A stretch of 64,000 bases of DNA, from NCBI RefSeq assembly GCF_014174395.1, contig NZ_JABEQD010000002.1, forward strand, positions 62,001-126,000, given 5' to 3'. A program made the position numbers and the translations under genes. Shown one piece after another: positions 12,555 to 22,687 of the stretch. The notes under the pieces are model-generated. The model saw only the letters and a list, made by a program, of their open reading frames with translations, did not search any database and had not been told where the DNA came from. This DNA is from Gluconacetobacter aggeris. Its GTDB lineage: Bacteria > Pseudomonadota > Alphaproteobacteria > Acetobacterales > Acetobacteraceae. Within the stretch, counting starts at the first letter, position 1. Each line of letters begins with the position of its first letter.

Positions 12555-15500
12555 GCGCGTTCTCCTTCGGCGCTACGGTGTCGCTCGGACCGCCTGCCAT
12601 GCAGCAGGGCGAAGACGCAGGGCACGAACAGCAGCGTCGCCACCGTCGCCACCATCAGCCCGCCCATCACCGCCCGGCCCAGCGGCGCGTTCTGCGAATT
12701 GCTCAGGGACATCGGCAGCATACCGATGATCATGGCCGATGCCGTCATCAGCACCGGCCGGATACGTTCGAACCCGGCCTCGATGGCGGCCTTCACGGCA
12801 TCGCCATGCACCTCCAGCCGCTCACGGGCGAACGACACGACCAGGATCGAGTTGGCGGTGGCGGTCCCCATGCACATGATGGCCCCCGTCAGCGCCGGCA
12901 CCGACAGCGCGGTATGCGTCAGGAAGAGGCTCCACGCGATCCCCGCCAGCGCGCCGGGCAGCGCGGTAATGATGATGAACGGGTCCAGCCACGACTGGAA
13001 ATTGACGACGATGATCAGGTACACCAGCAGGATCGACATCGCCAATCCGATGCCCAGTTGGCGATACGCGTCGTTCATCGTCACCGCCTGCCCGCGCACG
13101 ACCAGGCTGGAGCCCATCGGCAGGTCATGGCGCGACGCCTCGACCACCCGGCTCACCGCGCGCGAGACCGCGCCCAGGTCCAACCCGTTATTGGTGGCGT
13201 AGATGTTGAACACCGGCAGGATGTTGTAGTGCGAGACCTCGCCGGGCGTGCCGGTCTGGATGATCTGGCTCAGCCCGCCCAGGATCTGCGGTGCCTTGCT
13301 CATCGGGTTGCCGTCGCCCCGGTCGATCGGAATCGTCTCCAGATCGTTCAGCCTCTGCAGGAACTGCAGCGGCGTCTGGATATCGACCAGATGCGACACG
13401 CCGGTCTTCGGGTCCAGCCAGTAGGTCGGCGAGACCTGGCCGCTGCCCGACAGGGTCGCCAGCGCGTTGTTGGCGATGTCGGCTTCCGTCAGGCCGGTCC
13501 CCAGCGCGTAGGAGCGCCGGGCGTTCACCCGCAGGGTGGGCGTCGTCATCGGCTCCTGCACCGACACGTCGGTCACGCCCGTCACATGGCGCAGCCGCTC
13601 GGCCAGATGCTGGGCGAAGGTGAAATTCTCCGCCAGGTTACGGCCGCTGATCTGCACGTCGAGCGGCGCCGGCAGGCCGAAATTGAGGATCTTCGCCGTC
13701 AGGTCGGCCGGCATGAAGGTCAGTTCGGTACCCGGAAACCGTTCGGCCAGGCCCTTGCGCAGGATATCGCGATAGGCCGCGACCGGCGCCTCCTCGTCGC
13801 GCAGGGTGATGGTCAGGTCGCAATCCTGCGCGCCGACGGTGGGGGTCGGGATGAAGGCCTGGTTCAGGCCACTGAACGGCAGGCCGCAATTGGCCACGAT
13901 GTCATCGACCTCGCCGGGCAGCAGGCGATGGATCTCGCCACTGATCAGCATCGAGATCTTGCCCGCCTCGTTGATCTTGCTGCCCAGCGGGGCGCGCATA
14001 TGCATCGCCAGCGCGTTCGAATTGATCTCGGGGAAGAAATCCTGCCCGACGAACACCAGCAGCCCCACCGAGCCCACGGCCAGCCCCAGGAAGGTGCCGA
14101 TAAAGCGCATGCGCGCGGCCACCAGCGCCGTGAGCAGGTCGCGATAGGCATGGCGGAAGGCGGTAAACCGGGCCTCGAACCCCTGCTGGAAGCGGCCGAA
14201 GAAGCCCTTCGGCGCCGCATGACCGTGCTTGGCGGCATGATGGGCCGCGACCTGGGCCGCCAGCAGGTATTTCGCCATGGTCGGCACCAGGGTGCGCGAC
14301 AGGATGAATGAGGCGATCATCGCGAAGATGATGGCCTCGGCCATCGGCATGAACAGCCAGCCCGCAACGCCGGTCAACTGGAACAGCGGCATCCAGACGA
14401 TGCAGATGCACATGGTGGAAACGAAGGTCGGGATCACGATCTGGTTGGCCGCGTCGATGATCGCGTTTTCCAGATCCTTGCCCATCTCCAGATGGGCGTC
14501 GATATTCTCGATCATGACGGTGGCGTCATCGACCAGGATGCCGACCGCCAGCGCCAGGCCACCCAGCGTCATGACGTTGATCGTCTGCCCGGCCCACCCC
14601 AGCCCGATGATCGAGCACAGCATGGCCAGCGGGATCGAGGTGGCAATGATCACCGTGGAGCGCCAGGAGCCCAGGAACAGCAGTACCACCAGGCTGGTCA
14701 GCAGCGCCGCCGTGCCCATTTCCTGCACCACGTCGCGCACCGCCTCCTTCACGAAGGTCGAGGCGTCGTTCAGCACCTTGATCTGCACCCCGGGCGGCAG
14801 GGTCGCGGTCACGCCGGGCAGCAGCGCCTTCACCCCGCTGACAACGTCCAGCGTCGAGGCATCGCCGCTCTTCATGATCACGATCAGAACGGCCTGATGC
14901 CCCTTGACCAGCACCATGTTGGTCTGGGGCGGCCCCCCCTGGTGCACCCATGCCACGTCACGCATATAGACGACCGCATTGCCGACCTGCTTGATCGGAA
15001 TCGCGTTGAATTCGTCGATCGCGCGGGGCGTCGCATTCGTCTGGACCATGAAGTCCAGCGCCCCGATTTTCTGGTCACCCGCCGGCAGCACGATATTCTG
15101 CTTGCCCAGCGCATTGCCTACGTCAGTGGCCGACAGCCCATGCGCCAGCAGCTTCGCCTGATCCAGATCGACCATGATATTGCCTGGCTGGCCACCATAG
15201 GGGTTCGGAATCGCGGCCCCCGCCACCGACACCAGGGCCGGCCGGATCAGGTTCGACGACATGTCGTAGATCTGCGACGCGGTCATCGAGTCCGACGACA
15301 CCTGAAGCGTCAGCACCGGCACCGAGGACGCATTGTAGGTCAGCACAAGGGGCGGCGTCATGCCCGCCGGCATCTGCTTGATCACGGTCTGCGAGACCGA
15401 GGTAATCTGCGTCTGCGCCACCGCGGTATCGGTGCCGGGCTGGAAGAACACCTTGACGATGCCGCGCCCGTAATAGGACTGGCTCTCGATATGCTCGATA

Positions 15501-15733
15501 TTGTTGACGGTCGCGGTCAGCGCGCGCTCGTAATAATAGATGACGCGCCCCGACATGTCTTCCGGCATCAGGCCGGTATAGGTCCAGACGACGGCGACGA
15601 CCGGGATCTTGATGCTGGGGAAGACGTCGGTCGGGGTCTGGACCATCGACCGGACACCAAAGACGACGATAAGAATCGACAGGACGACGAACGTATAGGG
15701 CCGCTTGAGCGCGGTGACGACAATGGCGTTCAT
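12551..15733 (-). CDS. RND efflux permease subunit (AcrB/MdtB-like)
   Basis: This is the proton-driven inner membrane pump, 1,060 residues from the ATG at 15733. That start is preceded by AGGAGG, and the protein opens MNAIVVTALKRPYTFVVLSI, the usual first membrane helix. Adjacent aspartates of the proton relay are present in TM4 (GILVDDATVMIENI). Large periplasmic domains separate two six-helix halves, with the second half recognisable from PALTGAIMCMGTATANSILV. A 27-residue in-frame extension upstream is Arg-rich and unlikely. It is separated by 157 bp from the upstream kinase gene, which may hold its own promoter, and it is followed directly by adaptor and outer membrane genes. Confidence 0.93.
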   Translation of the reverse strand: MNAIVVTALKRPYTFVVLSILIVVFGVRSMVQTPTDVFPSIKIPVVAVVWTYTGLMPEDMSGRVIYYYERALTATVNNIEHIESQSYYGRGIVKVFFQPGTDTAVAQTQITSVSQTVIKQMPAGMTPPLVLTYNASSVPVLTLQVSSDSMTASQIYDMSSNLIRPALVSVAGAAIPNPYGGQPGNIMVDLDQAKLLAHGLSATDVGNALGKQNIVLPAGDQKIGALDFMVQTNATPRAIDEFNAIPIKQVGNAVVYMRDVAWVHQGGPPQTNMVLVKGHQAVLIVIMKSGDASTLDVVSGVKALLPGVTATLPPGVQIKVLNDASTFVKEAVRDVVQEMGTAALLTSLVVLLFLGSWRSTVIIATSIPLAMLCSIIGLGWAGQTINVMTLGGLALAVGILVDDATVMIENIDAHLEMGKDLENAIIDAANQIVIPTFVSTMCICIVWMPLFQLTGVAGWLFMPMAEAIIFAMIASFILSRTLVPTMAKYLLAAQVAAHHAAKHGHAAPKGFFGRFQQGFEARFTAFRHAYRDLLTALVAARMRFIGTFLGLAVGSVGLLVFVGQDFFPEINSNALAMHMRAPLGSKINEAGKISMLISGEIHRLLPGEVDDIVANCGLPFSGLNQAFIPTPTVGAQDCDLTITLRDEEAPVAAYRDILRKGLAERFPGTELTFMPADLTAKILNFGLPAPLDVQISGRNLAENFTFAQHLAERLRHVTGVTDVSVQEPMTTPTLRVNARRSYALGTGLTEADIANNALATLSGSGQVSPTYWLDPKTGVSHLVDIQTPLQFLQRLNDLETIPIDRGDGNPMSKAPQILGGLSQIIQTGTPGEVSHYNILPVFNIYATNNGLDLGAVSRAVSRVVEASRHDLPMGSSLVVRGQAVTMNDAYRQLGIGLAMSILLVYLIIVVNFQSWLDPFIIITALPGALAGIAWSLFLTHTALSVPALTGAIMCMGTATANSILVVSFARERLEVHGDAVKAAIEAGFERIRPVLMTASAMIIGMLPMSLSNSQNAPLGRAVMGGLMVATVATLLFVPCVFALLHGRRSERHRSAEGERA

Positions 15734-15890
15734 GCGCGGCGCGAACCTCCTGCGCGCGCGTCCGCGCGCCGTCCATCCCGCCTGTCCGCCACGCCCCTGC
15801 GATCTGGCCCGCAAGCGTGCATCGTCGTCACTCCCGATCGTTCGGGGGCCTCGTTAGCACGCCATGCGAACGCGCCAATGAAATTCCCAT
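15734..15890 (-). promoter_or_regulatory. Gap between sensor kinase and efflux operon
   Basis: The 157-bp non-coding stretch lies downstream of the two-component genes and upstream of the RND permease. It contains a CCCGATCG/TTCGGGG-like dyad near 15835-15850 and an AT-rich patch by the kinase stop. It is the plausible place for a promoter answering to the adjacent response regulator; no binding motif was recognised. Confidence 0.3.
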
Positions 15891-17303
15891 TTAAAAACCG
15901 GCCTGGGCCGGCGGGGCCGCGACCGGCGTGGAAGGCGGGAATGCCACTCCGAACAGCGCGCCGGGCCGGGCATCGTGCCGGCGGGCGTTCGAAATGGTCA
16001 GTTGCGCATTGTGCAGGCGCAGGATGGCCGAAACCAGGCTGAGGCCCAGCCCGCTGCCCGGCACATGGCGGCTCTTGTCCGAACGGTAGAAGCGGTTCAT
16101 CACCGCCTGCCGCTCCTCGGGCATGATGCCGATGCCGGTATCGGCAACCTCCAGCCGCGCCCCGCCCTGGCCGTCGGGATAAGTCGCCAGCGTGACGTCG
16201 CCGCCAGGATCGGTGAATTTCAGCGCATTGTCGATCAGGTTCGCCAGCATCTCGATCAGCAGGTCCCGGTCGCCATGCACCGGCACGGGCCCCGATGCCG
16301 CGCGGAATGCCAGCCTGATCTGCCGCGTTTCGGCGATCGGCTCGTACAGATCGACGATATCGGTCGCGATCTCGTTCAGGTCCACGACCGAGAATCCGAC
16401 CCGCCGGCGGGCATTCTCGATCTCGCCGATCCGCAGCAGGGCGGTGATAATGGAAAAACACTGGTCCAGATCGTCGATCGAGCGCGCGATGACGGTGCGC
16501 AGATCATCGGCCGACAACGTGCCCGCCTGCGCGCGGTCCAGACGGGCGCGTACACGGGCCAGGGGCGTGCGCAGGTCATGGGCGATGTCGTTGCCGACAT
16601 CGCGGATCTCGCCCATCAGATATTCCAGCCGGTCCAGCATCCGGTTCACGCTGCCGGCCAGGCGCTGCATCTCGTCCCGCTGGCGCCCGGCGGGCAGGCG
16701 CTCATGCAGGTCGCCATCCATGATCCGGTCGATCGCCTCGTGCATCCGGCCCACGCGCCCCAGCGCGCGATGACTCAGCACGATGCCGCACAGCAGCGCG
16801 AACAGCACCGTGGGCACGATCGAGACCAGCAGCGAATGGCGCATCATCAGCCGCCATTCCGCAATCATGTGCAGGCCGCGCCCCAGGACCAGCACCCGGT
16901 CGCCGGCGACCGGCACGGCCAGGATGCGCAGGATATAGGGCGCGTCCTCGTTCGGCAGAACGGTCACTTCATGGACATGCCCATCGACCACCAGCCCTTC
17001 GGGCCAGGTGCGCAGGTCGCCCGCGATATGGCGATGGGCGGTATCGAACAGCGCGGCCTGGTTGATCACCACGCGCAGATCGTCGGTCGCGCGCTCGCTG
17101 ATCTTGTGTTCCAGATCCTGCTTCTGCTCGCGCGCCAGCAGGGTAGCCTCGCGATGCAGCAGTTCGTCCGTGCGCCGGAACTCGAACGCCTTGGTCTGGC
17201 TGTATCCGACCGAGAATTGCAGCGCCGCGGTACCGATCATCGCCACGACCACCGCCAGCGTCAGCCGGAACGTCGCGGTGCGCAGCACCTCGCCCGGTTG
17301 CAT
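15891..17303 (-). CDS. Two-component sensor histidine kinase
   Basis: A membrane-bound kinase of 470 residues. Membrane segments are at about 13-32 and 157-178, enclosing a periplasmic domain of about 125 residues. A HAMP linker follows, then the dimerisation/phosphoacceptor box with His242 (DIAHDLRTPLARVR), and the ATPase domain with N box (LANLIDNALKF), G1 (VADTGIGI) and G2 (GSGLGLSL). It starts 3 bp after the response regulator stop, so the pair is co-translated. Its position directly before the RND operon suggests it senses a pump substrate or envelope state; this is inference. Confidence 0.95.
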   Translation of the reverse strand: MQPGEVLRTATFRLTLAVVVAMIGTAALQFSVGYSQTKAFEFRRTDELLHREATLLAREQKQDLEHKISERATDDLRVVINQAALFDTAHRHIAGDLRTWPEGLVVDGHVHEVTVLPNEDAPYILRILAVPVAGDRVLVLGRGLHMIAEWRLMMRHSLLVSIVPTVLFALLCGIVLSHRALGRVGRMHEAIDRIMDGDLHERLPAGRQRDEMQRLAGSVNRMLDRLEYLMGEIRDVGNDIAHDLRTPLARVRARLDRAQAGTLSADDLRTVIARSIDDLDQCFSIITALLRIGEIENARRRVGFSVVDLNEIATDIVDLYEPIAETRQIRLAFRAASGPVPVHGDRDLLIEMLANLIDNALKFTDPGGDVTLATYPDGQGGARLEVADTGIGIMPEERQAVMNRFYRSDKSRHVPGSGLGLSLVSAILRLHNAQLTISNARRHDARPGALFGVAFPPSTPVAAPPAQAGF

Positions 17304-17306
17304 GAC

Positions 17307-18065
17307 CTATTCGGGCACGCGCAGCATGAATCCGGTGCCCCTGATGCTCTGGATCAGCGGCACCCCGGCCGGGTCGTCGATTTTGCGCCGCAGCTTGCCG
17401 ATATGGACATCCACCAGGTTGGTCTGCGGGATGAAGCGGTAGTTCCACACATCTTCCAGCAGCATGGTGCGGGTCAGCACCTGGTTCGGCCGGCGCATCA
17501 GATATTCCAGCAGCCGGAATTCGCGCGGCAGCAGGTCGATCGGCTGCCCGTCCCGCGTCACCGTGCGCTCGATCAGGTCCATGCTCAGCGGCCCGACATG
17601 CAGCATGGTCTCGCGTGTATTGTTGGGGCGGCGCATCAGCGCCTCCAGCCGGGCGGTCAGTTCCTCCATCGCGAAGGGCTTGGTCAGGTAATCGTCGCCA
17701 CCCGCCTTCAACCCGCTCACCCGGTCGTCGACGGCCGACAATGCCGACAGCACCAGCACCGGGCTCGGCACCTGGCGCCCGCGCAGGGTCTCGATCAGCG
17801 TCAGCCCGTCCATCTGCGGCAGCATCCGGTCCACGATCATCACGTCGAACGTCTCGGCCATGGCCGCCGCCAGCCCGTCCCGCCCCGTCTGGGCATGACG
17901 AACGGCAAAGCCCCGGCTTTCCAGTTCCTCGGCGACTTCCTGGGCGATCTTGCCGTCATCCTCCACCAGCAGCACCCGCGGCCGGCCCTCGCGGCCCGGT
18001 CCAGCCCCCCCGGCGTGGGAAAACGGTTCTGAGGTCGATGTCGCATTCATGGTCCGGTCAGGCAT
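17307..18065 (-). CDS. OmpR/PhoB-family response regulator
   Basis: A 252-residue transcriptional regulator. The receiver domain (about 28-145) has the acidic pocket EDD at 35-37, phosphoacceptor Asp79 in VMIVDRMLP and the conserved Lys in DDYLTKPF. A winged-helix DNA-binding domain follows (about 155-250; REFRLLEYLMRRPNQVLTR). I place the start at the ATG at 18065, preceded by GGGGAG; an upstream TTG at 18083 overlapping the RmuC stop is the alternative. About 25 extra residues precede the receiver domain. Its partner kinase follows immediately. Confidence 0.93.
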   Translation of the reverse strand: MPDRTMNATSTSEPFSHAGGAGPGREGRPRVLLVEDDGKIAQEVAEELESRGFAVRHAQTGRDGLAAAMAETFDVMIVDRMLPQMDGLTLIETLRGRQVPSPVLVLSALSAVDDRVSGLKAGGDDYLTKPFAMEELTARLEALMRRPNNTRETMLHVGPLSMDLIERTVTRDGQPIDLLPREFRLLEYLMRRPNQVLTRTMLLEDVWNYRFIPQTNLVDVHIGKLRRKIDDPAGVPLIQSIRGTGFMLRVPE

Positions 18066-18079
18066 GATCTCCCCCCGCC

Positions 18080-19318
18080 TCAAGCACCATTAAATTCCGT
18101 TTCACTCCGCCCGGCCACCTCCTCGTCCAGCGGCGGGATGGCGGCCGCGTCGATCCCGTCCAGCCCGCGCAACTGCTTCGCCACCACCCGCGTCCGCCGC
18201 CGCGCCTCGTCGATCGACGACGACATGGCCGAGGCATTGCGCGCCAGCCGCTCCAGCACGCCATCCATCCGCAGCATTTCCTGCCGGGTGGCGCCCAGCA
18301 GGCGCGCGATGCCGTCCGTCCTCTCCTCCAGCGCCATGGTGACGTATCCCAGATGGATCGTCCGCAGCATGGCCGGCAGCAGGCCGGGGCCCATGATCAT
18401 CACCCGGCAGGTCCGCCCGATCTCGTCCACCAGTCCCGGAATCCGCGCGATCTCGGCATAGAGCCCGTCGGTCGGCAGATACAGGACCGCGAATTCCACC
18501 GTCACCGGCGGGACGATATATTTGGCGGCAATCTTGCGGGCTTCAATCTTCAGCGTCGTCTCCAGCGCGCGGCGGGCGGCGCGCTCGGCCTCGGCATCCA
18601 CCCGGTCCACGGCATCCAGCAGGCGCTCATACGCCTCGGTGGGGAATTTGGAATCGATGGCCAGCAATGGCGGCGTGGTGGCCCGCACCGGCATGCGCAC
18701 GGCAAATTCCACCACCTCGGCACTGCCCTCGCGCAGGCGGCAATTGGCCTCGTAGGCGCCGGGCGGCAGCACATCGTCCAGAATCGCGCGCAACTGCGCC
18801 TCGCCCCAGCCGCCACGCGTCTTGACGTTGGAGAACAGGCGCTTGAGGTCGCCGATCTGCGCCGTCATCGCCGAGACCTCGCCCATCGCCTTCTGCATGG
18901 CCGTAAACTGTTCCAGCACCCGCTGGAACGAGGTCTGCATCTGCCGCTCCACCGCCTCGTGCAGGCGCTCGTCCACCGTGGCGCGAATGGCGTCGAGCTG
19001 CCGGGCCGAGGTCTCGGCCATCTCGCGCAGCGCCTCGCTCTGGCGCACCCGCGCCTCGGCCAGGTCCCGGGTCAGCGATTGCGCCATCGCCCCCAGCCGG
19101 TCCGCCGTCTCGGCGCGGAACTGGTCCAGCCGGGTACGCTGGGCCTCGCCATCGGCCAGGCGCGCGGCGGAATCGCGCTCCATCATGACATAGACGCGCG
19201 CCAGCAGGTCACCCCCATCCGCTCCACGCCCGCGCCGCGCCAGCAGCATCAGCGCGGCCACGATCGCGATCGCAGCCAGGGCCACAAGCCCCCACCCCCC
19301 GGCACCCAGACCGTCCAT
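18080..19318 (-). CDS. rmuC: RmuC-family protein
   Basis: RmuC proteins are membrane-anchored, nuclease-fold proteins that in E. coli affect recombination at inverted repeats. This 412-residue product has one N-terminal membrane helix (about 8-26), a long coiled coil (about 40-130, rich in Arg/Glu/Ala), and the RmuC domain (WGEAQLRAILDDVLPPGAYE, LAIDSKFPTEAYERLL, VEFAVLYLPTDGLY). The ATG at 19318 follows AAGGAGAAG; an in-frame GTG at 19333 is a weaker choice. Its 3' end reaches the response regulator start region. It lies about 22 bp after the AsmA-like gene. Confidence 0.92.
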   Translation of the reverse strand: MDGLGAGGWGLVALAAIAIVAALMLLARRGRGADGGDLLARVYVMMERDSAARLADGEAQRTRLDQFRAETADRLGAMAQSLTRDLAEARVRQSEALREMAETSARQLDAIRATVDERLHEAVERQMQTSFQRVLEQFTAMQKAMGEVSAMTAQIGDLKRLFSNVKTRGGWGEAQLRAILDDVLPPGAYEANCRLREGSAEVVEFAVRMPVRATTPPLLAIDSKFPTEAYERLLDAVDRVDAEAERAARRALETTLKIEARKIAAKYIVPPVTVEFAVLYLPTDGLYAEIARIPGLVDEIGRTCRVMIMGPGLLPAMLRTIHLGYVTMALEERTDGIARLLGATRQEMLRMDGVLERLARNASAMSSSIDEARRRTRVVAKQLRGLDGIDAAAIPPLDEEVAGRSETEFNGA

Positions 19319-19340
19319 CGCTTCTCCTTCCACGGACCGC

Positions 19341-22300
19341 CTACTCGACCAGCCGGCGCATCACGCCGGGCAGGAAGAGCGAAAACGGATTGACCCGCAG
19401 CGCCGGCGAATCCAGCGCCCCGCTGACCACGAAGGTAGCCGCCAGCAGGCCGCCCCCCTTCTCCGGGCTCATCAGCCGCCCCACGCCCGGCATGTGACCG
19501 GGGATGGTATTCACGGCAAAAGCCGGGACGATGGTCCCTTTCAGCTCCAGCTTCCCCCGGTCCAGATCGACCGGCCCCTCGACCGTCACCCCCAGCGAGG
19601 CATTGCTGGCCACCCCGTCATGGACCTCCAGCACCCCGTCGCGAAAGGTGAAGGGCAGGGAAACGCGCTGGATCGCGAATCCCGGCGCCGGCGCGGCCTG
19701 CATCCAGCCATAGAGCGAGGCATTATTTGCCAGGCGCACCGCCCGCGGCACCTCGCGCAACGTGATGGGATCGACAGTCAGCACACCCGTAAAGGGCGCG
19801 CTGGGCTGGGCATCGTCGAACACGCCCCGCATCACGGTCCGCCCGCCCTCGAACTTGGTCGTCACGCCCAGCGTGCGCAGCATCAGGCCCAGATCCTGGA
19901 CACTGGCCCACAGGTGCCGCCCGTCCCGCTCCGGCGTCAGGGTCGCACTGGCCGGCGACGGCCCGGCCATGGAAAACCGCATCCGCGTCAGGCGGACGCC
20001 ATTATCCTCCAGATGCGCATGCACACCGGTCAGCGCCGCGGCGCGGGCATAGAACAATGTATGGACATCGGCATCGATCAGCCAGCTCCGTCCAGGCGGC
20101 CCATGCACCCGGCCCGACGCGGCCTCGGGCATGTGATAGGCCCCCTTTTCCGATCCCGTGGGAGACGCAGCCACCTCCGGCGTGGGCGCCAGAAGCGGCG
20201 ACAGGTCCAGCACCGAAGCATGGACCGCCACACGAAGCGGATCGGCCGGTCGCGGCGAAACCTCCACCGTCGCATCCCCCCGCGACCGGCCGACGCGGAA
20301 CCCGCGCATGATCAGGCTGCGCCCGCCATCCCGCCCCATGGTCGCGCGGCCATCGATCAGCAAGTCGGGGCCGGTGGCATGAATGGCCTCGACCGAGACC
20401 AGGCGCCCGGCATCCAGCCCCAGCCGCGCCGAGGCCTCCGCCGCCTGCCCCCGCTGCTTGCTCCACACCGGAATGGTCAGCGCCGCATCCGCCAGGTCCA
20501 GCTTCAGGTCCACCTGACCGGTACTGTCGGGGAAGCGATCATAATCGACATCCAGGTCCGCGCTGCCGTGGAAGCGCTGGCCGACATCGAAACCGGCGCG
20601 CACCGCGCTCTCGGGCGTGGCATGGATGCGCACATGCGCGCTCTCGGTGGTACGGACCTCCGGCGTGCCGCGAAAATCCATGGCATAGGTCAGGGCCGAC
20701 TCCATGCCGCCCAGCAGCGCCGTACCCCGCATGGTCAACCCTTGCGTCGTGGCATCCAGCGTCACCCGGCCGTCATCCAGGGCGCGCCCCTGCACCACGT
20801 CGCCCAGATGCAGATGATCCAGGTCGGCATGGCCATTCAGCCGGATCTGATCCACCGAGACCTTGTCGTCCAGCGGCAGGACCAGATGCAGGACGACCCG
20901 CGCATTGCCGCTGGGCTGGTCGAACGCGACCGGATGGCGCGACAGCAGATGCAGGCGGGGCTCAGCCAGCAGGGCCAGCACATCGCGCAGATTGCCGCGC
21001 AGGGTCGTCGTGATGTCGCCGGTCTGGTCCTTCCCCTGCAGGCCGGTGATGCGCATGTGCCCGTCGCCGACCGCAAGCCGCCCGATGCCGGCGGTGCCGA
21101 CATGCCGGCCGGTGCGCTCCACGGTCTGCACACCGTCGCTGAAGGCGATCGACAGCGCATCCGGCCCCTCGAAGGTCAGGACGGCATTCACCCCCTGGAT
21201 CGGCGGGATCGGACGCAGCCAGTGCAGGTCCAGACCCGACCCGGTGACGCCGCCCGCCATCGACCGCATGGCAAGCGCCTTCCACCCCGACGCACTGCCC
21301 AGCCCGATGGCGACATGCAGGTCCTGCGCCGTGCCGCGCGTGATGTTCCGCGTCACCCACGCCCGCGCGCCCTTCATCGCCCCCGCCGGCCAGTAAGCGG
21401 CCAGGGTCGCGAAATCGAGCGTGGGAATGGTCGCGTCCACCGCGCCGTCGATCGGCCCGGGGCCATTCAGGTTGGCGATATCCAGCGCCGCATGCGCGGA
21501 CAGCGTGACCGTATCGCCGGGCACGCTCGCCGGGCGGTCGGAGGGCAGTATGCTGGCCGCCAGCGTCTCCAGCCGGATCTTCGCCCCACCCGGAATTACG
21601 CCGCCGCCGGCATCGGGCGGGAAACGGGCCGTGAAATCCGCCTGCGCGCCGGCCACGCGAACCAGGCCCCGCGCGCCCGTCACGATCCGCCCGGCACCCG
21701 CCCGCACGCGCAGGGCGGCCGAGACCGGGCGGGCCATCAGGCCATCCCGATCGGCCGCCAGACGAACCGTTGCATCCAGCCCGACGGGCAGGTCGGCATG
21801 GGCCAGGCCCGGCGCCAGCGGGGCCAGTGCGCTCGGCGTCACCGGCGTGGCGGCAAGATGCCAGACCAGTCCCGCCGCACCATCGGCCTGGCCATCGGCG
21901 CGCAGCGTCGCGCGCAGTCCAGGCCCCGCCAGCGTCACCCCGGCATGGCCGGCCAGGCCGAACAGGGCGGCATGACGCACGGCATGCAGTTCGGCATGCA
22001 CCCCCGCGGCGCGCCAGGTCTGGCCGCTAGGCACGTCGCGCAGCGTGACCGCGACATCCTCCAGCGCAAGCCTTTCCATCATCCGGGGATCGAGCGGCAC
22101 GCCCACTTTGCCGCCCCCCGCCTGCATCCCCCCGGTATCGAGACCGATCGCTCCATCCACGCCCCGACGCAGCGTCACCCGCGCACCGGATACCGCCAGC
22201 TCGGGCGCGACAAGCCGGCCATGCAGCAGCGGCCCGCTGGCCAGCACCAGCCGCAGCGCGCGGACACTCTCCGCCACGCTTCCATCGGGCCGGCGCAGGC

Positions 22301-22598
22301 GCAGATCGTCGGCCGCGACGTCCAGCGGCGCGGCCAGGCCGCGATGCAGCCAGTCCCAGCCAACGCGCATCCGCCCCAGTTCCAGGCGGACCGCCTTCTG
22401 CCCCCGCGCGCCGGGCGGCAGCACGCGCGCCAGCGCCAGCCGCGCCAGCGGCGTGACATCGACGGGCCGCCAGGAGAGCCACCCCGCCAGCCCCACCACC
22501 AGCAGAACCGGCACGGCCATGCAGGCCGCAGCCAGCACCCGGACGATGCGCCACCCCCTGCGTGGCGCCGGAGGTCGGGGGCCTTGACCGTGGGTCAT
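19341..22598 (-). CDS. YhdP/AsmA-like envelope protein
   Basis: A 1,085-residue protein with an N-terminal membrane anchor (about 17-40) and a very long beta-rich periplasmic region. The C-terminal part (around residues 850-1,085) has the AsmA-like pattern: ...MPGVGRLMSPEKGGGLLAATFVVSG... then ALDSPALRVNPFS, which is diagnostic of the YhdP/AsmA group. Such proteins are thought to form bridges carrying phospholipid between inner and outer membranes. The ATG at 22598 is chosen because the basic-hydrophobic anchor follows; the frame is open another 84 codons upstream but that part overlaps the divergent glnE start. It is first in a run of minus-strand genes through the efflux pump. Confidence 0.85.
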   Translation of the reverse strand: MTHGQGPRPPAPRRGWRIVRVLAAACMAVPVLLVVGLAGWLSWRPVDVTPLARLALARVLPPGARGQKAVRLELGRMRVGWDWLHRGLAAPLDVAADDLRLRRPDGSVAESVRALRLVLASGPLLHGRLVAPELAVSGARVTLRRGVDGAIGLDTGGMQAGGGKVGVPLDPRMMERLALEDVAVTLRDVPSGQTWRAAGVHAELHAVRHAALFGLAGHAGVTLAGPGLRATLRADGQADGAAGLVWHLAATPVTPSALAPLAPGLAHADLPVGLDATVRLAADRDGLMARPVSAALRVRAGAGRIVTGARGLVRVAGAQADFTARFPPDAGGGVIPGGAKIRLETLAASILPSDRPASVPGDTVTLSAHAALDIANLNGPGPIDGAVDATIPTLDFATLAAYWPAGAMKGARAWVTRNITRGTAQDLHVAIGLGSASGWKALAMRSMAGGVTGSGLDLHWLRPIPPIQGVNAVLTFEGPDALSIAFSDGVQTVERTGRHVGTAGIGRLAVGDGHMRITGLQGKDQTGDITTTLRGNLRDVLALLAEPRLHLLSRHPVAFDQPSGNARVVLHLVLPLDDKVSVDQIRLNGHADLDHLHLGDVVQGRALDDGRVTLDATTQGLTMRGTALLGGMESALTYAMDFRGTPEVRTTESAHVRIHATPESAVRAGFDVGQRFHGSADLDVDYDRFPDSTGQVDLKLDLADAALTIPVWSKQRGQAAEASARLGLDAGRLVSVEAIHATGPDLLIDGRATMGRDGGRSLIMRGFRVGRSRGDATVEVSPRPADPLRVAVHASVLDLSPLLAPTPEVAASPTGSEKGAYHMPEAASGRVHGPPGRSWLIDADVHTLFYARAAALTGVHAHLEDNGVRLTRMRFSMAGPSPASATLTPERDGRHLWASVQDLGLMLRTLGVTTKFEGGRTVMRGVFDDAQPSAPFTGVLTVDPITLREVPRAVRLANNASLYGWMQAAPAPGFAIQRVSLPFTFRDGVLEVHDGVASNASLGVTVEGPVDLDRGKLELKGTIVPAFAVNTIPGHMPGVGRLMSPEKGGGLLAATFVVSGALDSPALRVNPFSLFLPGVMRRLVE

Positions 22599-22687
22599 CG
22601 CGCCGTCCAGGGTGCGCCGCGGCCTCGGCGCAGCATGGCGCGGGATAGCGCCCCTTTTCTTTTCTGCCTCCCGGACCAGGACGACCC
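22599..22687. promoter_or_regulatory. Divergent promoter region, AsmA-like gene / glnE
   Basis: Only 89 bp separate the two divergent starts, so both promoters must be here or inside the coding ends. A short run of T (CCTTTTCTTTTC) lies at about 22653-22664. No clear -35/-10 pair was identified. Confidence 0.4.
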
